DNA of 11,731 bases from a bacterium HR12. GTDB lineage: Bacteria > Actinomycetota > UBA4738 > HRBIN12. Made by a program: the position numbers and the translations under genes. The stretch covers positions 1-11,731 of the forward strand of contig BEHO01000012.1 of NCBI GenBank assembly GCA_002898915.1, given 5' to 3'. The notes below the pieces were generated by a model, which saw nothing but the letters and a program-made list of their open reading frames with translations, was not told where the DNA came from and searched no databases. Of this stretch, positions 6,579 to 11,731 are shown in pieces (the stretch's first letter is position 1; each line of letters starts with the position of its first letter).

Positions 6579-6594
6579 CTGAACCGGCGTTCAG
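6579..6594. promoter_or_regulatory. TetR-type operator (site B) at the tetR transcription start
   Basis: CTGAAC-CGGC-GTTCAG has two 6-bp arms. Its reverse complement differs from site A at one central base. It lies 3 bp downstream of the predicted -10 box of the tetR promoter (read on the - strand) and so covers the start point, the classic position for autorepression. It is also within the tetR/oxidoreductase intergenic region, about 120 bp before the oxidoreductase start. Confidence 0.72.
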
Positions 6595-6597
6595 GCA

Positions 6598-6625
6598 ACT
6601 TTAGCCCGTGGTGCGGGGTTGTCAA
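6598..6625 (-). promoter_or_regulatory. Sigma70-type promoter for tetR
   Basis: On the - strand a consensus -35 box TTGACA (6625-6620) is followed after 16 bases by TAAAGT (6603-6598), which fits TANNNT. The -35 box is embedded in a GGGTTG-T-CAACCC inverted repeat (6616-6628). Transcription would begin near 6591, inside operator site B. This is the best promoter match in the window. Confidence 0.65.
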
Positions 6626-6641
6626 CCCGTGCACCGCTCGA

Positions 6642-6670
6642 TCCGACTTGACTCACCGTTCAAAGTCGGA
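6642..6670 (+). repeat. Inverted repeat upstream of the FAD oxidoreductase gene
   Basis: TCCGACTT (6642-6649) and AAGTCGGA (6663-6670) are exact reverse complements. Counting TTGA/TCAA, the stem extends to 10 bp with one bulged A and an 8-base loop. It contains a CGTTCA half-site (6657-6662) like the TetR operators and a TTGACT hexamer (6648-6653) that could be a -35 box, although no good -10 follows at normal spacing. It may be an operator or a leader hairpin for the downstream gene. Confidence 0.4.
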
Positions 6671-6712
6671 GGAAGATTCGGACGGACGGTCGCCCGAAGG
6701 AGAGGGGGTCCG

Positions 6713-8329
6713 ATGGCAGGCGAGTACGACGCGATCATCATCGGTGGGGGGCACAACGGGCTCGTGGCCGGCGCGTACTTCGCGCGGGCGGGGGCTCGAG
6801 CCGTGGTGCTCGAGGCGCGCCACAAGACGGGCGGCGCGGCGGACACGAGCGCCCCGTTCCCGAACCACCCCGAGATCAAGGTCTCGACCTATTCGTACGT
6901 GATGTCGCTCATGCCGCCGACCATCATCCGCGAGCTCCAGCTGAAGCGGTACGGCTACGACGTCACGCCGTTCGGGCCCTACTACCAGGCCTTCCCCGAT
7001 GGGCGCTCGATCAAGGTCTACGCGGACGACGCGGCGAAGTCGTACGAGTCGGTGGCGAAGTTCTCGAAGAAGGACGCGGAGACCCTGCCGCTCTGGGAGG
7101 AGTGGCTGAAGGGCGTCGCCGACGTCCTCGGTCCGCTGCTCCTCCGGACGCCGCCGAAGCTCGGGTCCCTGGCCCTCGGCGACCTCCTGGCCACAGCGGA
7201 CACGGCGTGGCGGATGCGCAAGCTCGGCGTCCGCGGCGTGGCGAGCGTCACGAAGCTCTTCACGATGAGCGTCACGGACCTGCTGAACGAGTGGTTCGAG
7301 TCCGACGCGGTGAAGGGCATGCTCGCGGTCAACGGCGTGATCGGCACCTGGGCCGGGCCGGACGAGCCGGGGACCGCGTACGTGATGCTGCACCACTCGA
7401 TCGGGGACGTCGGTGACGGCCACCTGGGTTCGTGGGGCTTCCAGCAGGGCGGCATGGGCGCGGTCGCGGACGCCATCCGACGCTCGGCCGAGTCCTACGG
7501 GTGCGAGATCCGCACGAACGCGCGCGTGGCGAAGATCCTCGTGCGGAACGGCCGCTTCGTCGGGGTCGCGCTGGAGAGCGGCGAGGAGCTGTACGCCCCG
7601 ATCGGGGTCACGACGATCCACCCGAAGATCGCGTTCCTCCAGCTGATCGACCGGGTGGAGCTGCCGCCGGACTTCGTGCGGGACATCGAGAACTGGCGCA
7701 CGCGTTCGGGCGTGGTGAAGATCAACGTCGCCATGTCCGAGCTGCCGGACTTCATCGCGGATCCCGGCAAGGAGCTCCAGGACCACCACACCGGTTCGGT
7801 GGAGCTCTGCTTCTCCACGGACTACGCCGAGCGCGCCTTCCAGGACGCGCACATGGAGAAGAAGGCGGCGACGCGGCCCTTCGTGGACGGCGTCATCCCG
7901 ACCACGCTGGACAAGAAGCTCTGCCCCGAGGGCATCCACATCTTCTCGATGTACACGCAGTGGGTGCCCCACGAGTGGAGCAAGGAGCCGCACCGCGAGG
8001 AGCTCGAGGCCTACGCCGACCGCTGCATCGACGAGTACACGGCGCTCGCGCCGAACTTCAAGAGCGCGGTCATCGACCGGCAGATCATCGGCCCCTACGA
8101 CATGGAGCAGGAGCTCGGGCTGATCGGGGGCAACATCTTCCACGGCGAGCTCGCCGTGGACCAGCTCTTCCACATGCGGCCGGCTCCCGGGTACGCGGAC
8201 TACCGGACCCCCATCCGGGGCCTGTACCACGGCTCGAGCGCGACCCATGCCGGCGGCGGCGTGAACGGCATCCCCGGCTGGCAGGCGTTCCGGGCCGCCG
8301 TCAAGGACCGGGCGCTGAAGAAGAAGTAG
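6713..8329 (+). CDS. FAD-dependent oxidoreductase, PYROXD2 / phytoene desaturase-like (COG1233 type)
   Basis: A 538-residue flavoprotein amine-oxidase/desaturase-type enzyme. The N-terminal Rossmann FAD motif is IIGGGHNGLVAG (9-20), with E34 in VVLEAR placed to bind the FAD ribose and GG at 40-41 following. The C-terminal FAD-contact region YHGSSATHAGGGVNGIPG (505-522) matches the GTHPGGGVTGAPG-like signature of PYROXD2 homologues, and the length fits. The ATG at 6713 follows AAGGAGAGG at a workable spacing; in-frame sequence upstream is the intergenic region. No other carotenoid gene is near, so a carotenoid desaturase role is unlikely. It diverges from tetR and is followed after 10 bp by the acyl-CoA synthetase gene, so the pair is probably one operon controlled by the TetR protein. 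The substrate is unknown; oxidation of a lipophilic or amine substrate is possible. Confidence 0.88.
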   Translation: MAGEYDAIIIGGGHNGLVAGAYFARAGARAVVLEARHKTGGAADTSAPFPNHPEIKVSTYSYVMSLMPPTIIRELQLKRYGYDVTPFGPYYQAFPDGRSIKVYADDAAKSYESVAKFSKKDAETLPLWEEWLKGVADVLGPLLLRTPPKLGSLALGDLLATADTAWRMRKLGVRGVASVTKLFTMSVTDLLNEWFESDAVKGMLAVNGVIGTWAGPDEPGTAYVMLHHSIGDVGDGHLGSWGFQQGGMGAVADAIRRSAESYGCEIRTNARVAKILVRNGRFVGVALESGEELYAPIGVTTIHPKIAFLQLIDRVELPPDFVRDIENWRTRSGVVKINVAMSELPDFIADPGKELQDHHTGSVELCFSTDYAERAFQDAHMEKKAATRPFVDGVIPTTLDKKLCPEGIHIFSMYTQWVPHEWSKEPHREELEAYADRCIDEYTALAPNFKSAVIDRQIIGPYDMEQELGLIGGNIFHGELAVDQLFHMRPAPGYADYRTPIRGLYHGSSATHAGGGVNGIPGWQAFRAAVKDRALKKK

Positions 8330-8339
8330 CCTCGGGTCC

Positions 8340-10454
8340 GTGACGGCGAACGAGAGGCAGGCGCGCCGCCACGCGCTGCGCCGCATGCTCGAGGCGCGCT
8401 CGGTGGCGGTGATCGGCGCGAGCGCGCGCGAGGGCTCGGTCGGGCACGAGACGATGCGCGAGCTCGTCGAGCTCGGACGGTTCGACGGGGCCGTCTACCC
8501 CGTGAACCCGAGGTACGAGGAGCTCTTCGGCCTCCGCTGCTACCCGTCCATCGCGGACGTGCCCGAGCCGGTGGACCTGGCGATCATCGCCCTCGCCAAC
8601 GCCCAGCTCGAGGACACCCTCCGCGCGTGCGCCGAGCGCGGCGTGGGCTCGGCCGTCATCTACGCCAGCGCCTACGAGGCGCCGCGGCAGGACGCTCCAC
8701 CCCTCACCGAGCGCCTGGCCCGGATCGCGCGCGAGGCCGGGATGGCGGTCTGCGGCGCGAACTGCATGGGCTTCGTGAACCTCGAGCGGGGCCTGCGGGC
8801 CACGGGGTGGGAGGAGCCGGCCGACCTTCCCCCGGGGGGCATCACGTTCGTGAGCCACTCCGGCTCGGCCTTCGCCGCGCTCCTGCACAACGACCGGAAC
8901 CTGCGCTTCAACCTCGTCGTCTCCTCGGGGCAGGAGCTCGTCACGACCGCCGCCGACTACCTCGCGTACGCGCTCGAGCTCGAGAGCACCCGGGCGATCG
9001 GCCTGTTCATCGAGACCATCCGCGACCCGGCCGGGTTCCGGGAGGCGATGCGGGTGGCCCGCGAGCGGGACGTTCCGGTGGTGGTCCTCAAGGTGGGCCG
9101 CGAGGCCTTCACCCGCGAGATGGTGGCCGCCCACTCCGGCGCGCTCGCGGGGGAGGACGGGGCCTACGAGGCCCTGTTCGAGGCGGAGGGGATCCACCGG
9201 GTCGAGTCCCTCGACGAGATGGCCGACACCCTAGCCCTCTTCGCGGCCGGCCGCCGGGCCGGACCCGGCGCGCTGGCGACGGCGCACGACTCGGGAGGCG
9301 AGCGGGCGCTGATGGTCGACGCCGCGGCGGCCGTCGGGGTCCCCCTCGCGACGCTCACGCCGGAGAGCACGGCGCGGCTGGCCGAGATCCTCGACGAGGG
9401 CCTGGCGCCGATCAACCCGCTCGATTTCTGGGGGACCGGGCGCGACGCCGGCACGGTCATCACCGAGTCCCTGCGGACGCTGGTGCGGGACCCGAACGTG
9501 GCGGCCCTCGCGTTCGCCGTGGACATGGTCACCGACGACGCCGACGAGGAGGGCTACTTCTCCTGCTTCCTGAAGGTCTGGCCGGAGACGGACAAGCCGA
9601 TGGCGATGCTCAGCAACTTCGCCGGCGGGATCTCCCGGGAGGACGTGCGGCGGATCTACGACGCGGGGGCGCCGGCCCTCGAGGGCACGCTCACGGGGCT
9701 CGCCGCCTTCCGGCACCTGTTCGAGCACCGGGACCATCGCGCGCTGCCCCCGCTCTCGGGCTCCTCGCCCGCCTCCGACGAGGTTCGCGAGCGCTGGCGC
9801 GCGCGCCTGCGCTCGGGCGCGCCCCTCGACGAGCTGGAGGGCTTCGCGCTCCTCGCCGACTACGGGGTGCCCGTCGTGGAGGCTCGACGGGCCGAGACGC
9901 TCGAGGACGCGATCGCCGCCGCCGAGCACCTCGGGTTCCCGGTGGTGCTGAAGACCGCGATGCCGGGCGTCCAGCACAAGTCGGACGTCGGCGGTGTGCG
10001 GGTCGGGATCGATGACTCACCGTCCCTCGAGGACGCCTACTCGGACCTCGAGCGCACCCTGGGTCCGCGGGTGACGGTGGCGAAGATGGTGCCGGCCGGC
10101 GTCGAGGTCGCGCTCGGGATCGTGCGCGACCCGCAGTTCGGGCCGCTCGTGCTCGTCGCCGCGGGCGGGATCCTGGTCGAGGTGCTCCGGGATCGGCGGC
10201 TCGCGCTGCCCCCCCTCGATCCGCCGCGGGCCCGACGGCTCGTCGACCGGCTCAAGATCCGGCCGCTCCTGGACGGCGTCCGGGGGATGCCCGCCGCCGA
10301 CGTGGAGGCCCTCGTCCGCGCGATCGTGGCCCTCTCGTGGCTCGCCCACGACCTCGGCGAGGAGCTCGAGGCGCTCGACGTGAACCCGGTGATCTGCGGG
10401 CCCCGCGGATGCGTCGCCGTGGACGCCCTCGTGATCCCGCGGGCCCTCAGCTGA
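8340..10454 (+). CDS. ADP-forming acyl-CoA synthetase (CoA-binding, succinyl-CoA-ligase-like and ATP-grasp domains)
   Basis: A single-chain 704-residue NDP-forming acyl-CoA synthetase that ligates an organic acid to CoA with ATP to ADP, or runs in reverse to make ATP. The CoA-binding Rossmann domain (about 14-145) starts with SVAVIGASAREGSVG and has YPVNPRYEELFG and GANCMGFVN (139-147). The ligase-CoA domain (about 165-460) has SHSGS (172-176) and AAHSGALAGED (263-273), where H265 sits in the phosphohistidine motif. The ATP-grasp domain (about 485-704) has VVLKTAMPGVQHKSDVGGV (535-553), GVEVALGIVRDPQFGP (587-602) and ALDVNPV (678-684). All main catalytic landmarks are present. The start is GTG 8340, 10 bp after the oxidoreductase stop, with only a weak purine-rich ribosome site, so translation may be coupled. 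Acid specificity is not predictable; its place in the TetR module suggests it activates the pathway substrate. Confidence 0.92.
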   Translation: MTANERQARRHALRRMLEARSVAVIGASAREGSVGHETMRELVELGRFDGAVYPVNPRYEELFGLRCYPSIADVPEPVDLAIIALANAQLEDTLRACAERGVGSAVIYASAYEAPRQDAPPLTERLARIAREAGMAVCGANCMGFVNLERGLRATGWEEPADLPPGGITFVSHSGSAFAALLHNDRNLRFNLVVSSGQELVTTAADYLAYALELESTRAIGLFIETIRDPAGFREAMRVARERDVPVVVLKVGREAFTREMVAAHSGALAGEDGAYEALFEAEGIHRVESLDEMADTLALFAAGRRAGPGALATAHDSGGERALMVDAAAAVGVPLATLTPESTARLAEILDEGLAPINPLDFWGTGRDAGTVITESLRTLVRDPNVAALAFAVDMVTDDADEEGYFSCFLKVWPETDKPMAMLSNFAGGISREDVRRIYDAGAPALEGTLTGLAAFRHLFEHRDHRALPPLSGSSPASDEVRERWRARLRSGAPLDELEGFALLADYGVPVVEARRAETLEDAIAAAEHLGFPVVLKTAMPGVQHKSDVGGVRVGIDDSPSLEDAYSDLERTLGPRVTVAKMVPAGVEVALGIVRDPQFGPLVLVAAGGILVEVLRDRRLALPPLDPPRARRLVDRLKIRPLLDGVRGMPAADVEALVRAIVALSWLAHDLGEELEALDVNPVICGPRGCVAVDALVIPRALS

Positions 10455-11731
10455 CCCGGAGCCACGGCCGCGCCTGGAACAGCGCCCGGAACCAGGTCGT
10501 GAGCCGCGGGTCGTCCCCGCATCCGGCCGGACCGTCGACGGCGATCTCGGCGAGGGAGAGCGTGGAGGCGCCGAGCGACCACGCGCCCGACACGGTGGTC
10601 CCGAAGCAAGCCGGATCCCCCTCCTCGAGCGTGAGCCCGATCCGATCGCCGGAGATCACGTACGAACCGGACCAGTCGTCCTCGGACCCGTCCGGCATCT
10701 CCTGGTGCATCCGCCAGGTCCCGGCGCTCAGGCTCCACGTGAACGAGCCGGTGGTCCGCTCCATCGGTCGGGAGGGGAAGCGGCCCGGCAGATCGCCGGC
10801 CCGGATCGTGGTCAGGTAGGCGCCTTCGGGCCCCGTCGCGCTCGGGGTCGGAGGAGGCGGGACCTCGATCGCCTCCCCCGTGCCGCCTGCGGGGGGACAC
10901 GCCGCGAGGTGCAGGTAGCGGAGGCACTCGTCGTCGGTGAGGCCGCGCGTCAGCCGCGATCGAGCCAGGCGGATCAGCTCTGGAAGGCCGAGCGCGTACA
11001 CGCGGATCGTCCCGTCGACGTCGGAGGCGGCGAGCCTGCGCCCATCCGGGCTGAAGGCGACCCGGGTCATCCCCGTCGAGCTCCCGCCGAGCGCGACCAC
11101 CTGCCGGCCGGTCCGAGCCTCCCACACCCTGGTCACGCCGTCGTCGCCGGCCGTCGCGATCATCTCGCCGTCGTGGCGGAACACGACGTCGGCGATGCGG
11201 CCCGCGTCGCTCATCGACGCGAGGAGCTCGCCCGAGGGCACGCTCCAGACCGACGCGCCGTCCCCGCCGGCGGTCGCGAGCATCGTGCCATCCGGGCTGA
11301 AGGCGACCGCCGACGCGAGGCCGGTATGCGCCTGGAAGCGGAGCAGTTCCTCGCCGGTCCCGACGTCCCACAGGTAGAACGTCGCGAGACCGCTGATGCC
11401 CGCGAGCCGCCTCCCCTCGGGAGCGAACGCGACGTCGACCATGTCGTCGTACGGGCCGGTGGGCTCGCCGAGCCGCTCGAGGACCTCGTGCGACGCGGCG
11501 TCGAGGATCGTGGCGAGACCCGTGTCGCCGTAGACGGCGATCCGGCGCCCGTCCGGGCTCGCGGCGAGCCCCCAGAGGCCCCCTCGGTTCCGCGCGATCG
11601 CGTCGATCCGCTCGCCGGAGCCCGCGTCCACCACCCGCACGCGCCGACCGAGCGTGAGGATCGTCCCGCTCGCGCCGAAGGTCGAGCTCCAGGCGTCGGG
11701 GTAGCCGGCCATGCGATCGCCGGTCGAGGCG
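10447..11731 (-). CDS. WD40 repeat protein, C-terminal part, with extra beta-rich C-terminal domain (5'-partial)
   Basis: The frame is open through the window edge (A-S-T-G-D-R precedes the ATG at 11712), and that stretch already looks like a WD40 strand. The true start is therefore outside and the ATG is internal. Numbered from that Met, about five to six WD40 blades span 15-240, with ASPDGRRIAV, FAPEGRRLAG, FSPDGTMLATAGGDG, RHDGEMIATAGDDGVTRVW and FSPDGRRLAASDVDGTIRVY. A helical stretch LPELIRLARSRLTRGLTDDECLRYLHLAAC (243-272 region) is like that ending WD40 tails of large actinobacterial ATPase or SARP-type regulators. A Pro-rich linker (284-290) leads to a roughly 120-residue beta-rich domain (297-421) with four Gly/Trp-rich strands and cysteines C369 and C398. 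The N-terminal domains are not visible. It is probably a scaffold or signalling protein; its function is unknown. Its stop overlaps the synthetase stop tail-to-tail. Confidence 0.82.
   Translation of the reverse strand, partial: ASTGDRMAGYPDAWSSTFGASGTILTLGRRVRVVDAGSGERIDAIARNRGGLWGLAASPDGRRIAVYGDTGLATILDAASHEVLERLGEPTGPYDDMVDVAFAPEGRRLAGISGLATFYLWDVGTGEELLRFQAHTGLASAVAFSPDGTMLATAGGDGASVWSVPSGELLASMSDAGRIADVVFRHDGEMIATAGDDGVTRVWEARTGRQVVALGGSSTGMTRVAFSPDGRRLAASDVDGTIRVYALGLPELIRLARSRLTRGLTDDECLRYLHLAACPPAGGTGEAIEVPPPPTPSATGPEGAYLTTIRAGDLPGRFPSRPMERTTGSFTWSLSAGTWRMHQEMPDGSEDDWSGSYVISGDRIGLTLEEGDPACFGTTVSGAWSLGASTLSLAEIAVDGPAGCGDDPRLTTWFRALFQARPWLRVS

Noticed and set aside
6713..8329. Carotenoid phytoene desaturase (CrtI)
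   Set aside because: The C-terminal signature and length fit PYROXD2-like proteins, and no crtB, crtE or other carotenoid gene is nearby.
6653..8386. Long open frame on the - strand (577 residues)
   Set aside because: It is antisense to the well-supported FAD oxidoreductase; its translation has no domain and mirrors the sense codons.
1..11731. tRNA, rRNA, CRISPR array, insertion sequence, attachment site or riboswitch
   Set aside because: No cloverleaf-like segment, repeated spacer pattern, transposase, terminal repeats or conserved riboswitch core was seen; nearly all of the window is covered by coding sequence.

Overview
The window is very GC-rich, gene-dense bacterial DNA (G/C-biased third codon positions, short gaps, strong GGAGG-type ribosome sites). 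The gene content (MttB-family methyltransferase with an MTHFR-like partner, IclR and TetR regulators, acyl-CoA dehydrogenase, DinB-fold protein, ADP-forming acyl-CoA synthetase, WD40 protein with an actinobacterial-style C-terminus) suggests an uncultured Actinomycetota or a similar high-GC soil or aquatic heterotroph. The taxonomy is inference. No rRNA, tRNA, CRISPR array or mobile element is visible.

Region 1 (1-4183, all + strand) is a C1/amine-type block. It holds a 5'-truncated, non-pyrrolysine MttB-family methyltransferase, an overlapping methylenetetrahydrofolate reductase-like gene, an IclR regulator, and a cysteine-synthase-fold PLP enzyme tightly coupled to that regulator. The reductase gene appears to carry a one-base insertion close to its end: removing one T at 2159-2160 gives a stop at 2177-2179 and a normal 291-residue length. 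The stretch after that stop holds a strong hairpin and a perfect 16-bp palindrome, and so looks like intergenic regulatory DNA.

Region 2 (4184-10454) looks like one catabolic module under a TetR-type repressor. An acyl-CoA dehydrogenase and a DinB-fold protein lie on one side and converge on the tetR gene. A PYROXD2-like FAD oxidoreductase and an ADP-forming acyl-CoA synthetase lie on the other side, diverging from tetR. Near-identical 16-bp inverted repeats of the form CTGAAC-N4-GTTCAG sit just upstream of the dehydrogenase gene and exactly at the predicted tetR promoter, with a degenerate third copy in the tetR leader. This points to one repressor controlling its own gene and both flanking operons. 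The likely theme is activation of an organic acid to a CoA thioester followed by oxidation; the substrate is unknown.

Region 3 (10447-11731, - strand) is the C-terminal part of a WD40 beta-propeller protein with an extra beta-rich C-terminal domain. It overlaps the synthetase gene tail-to-tail by 8 bp and continues past the window edge.
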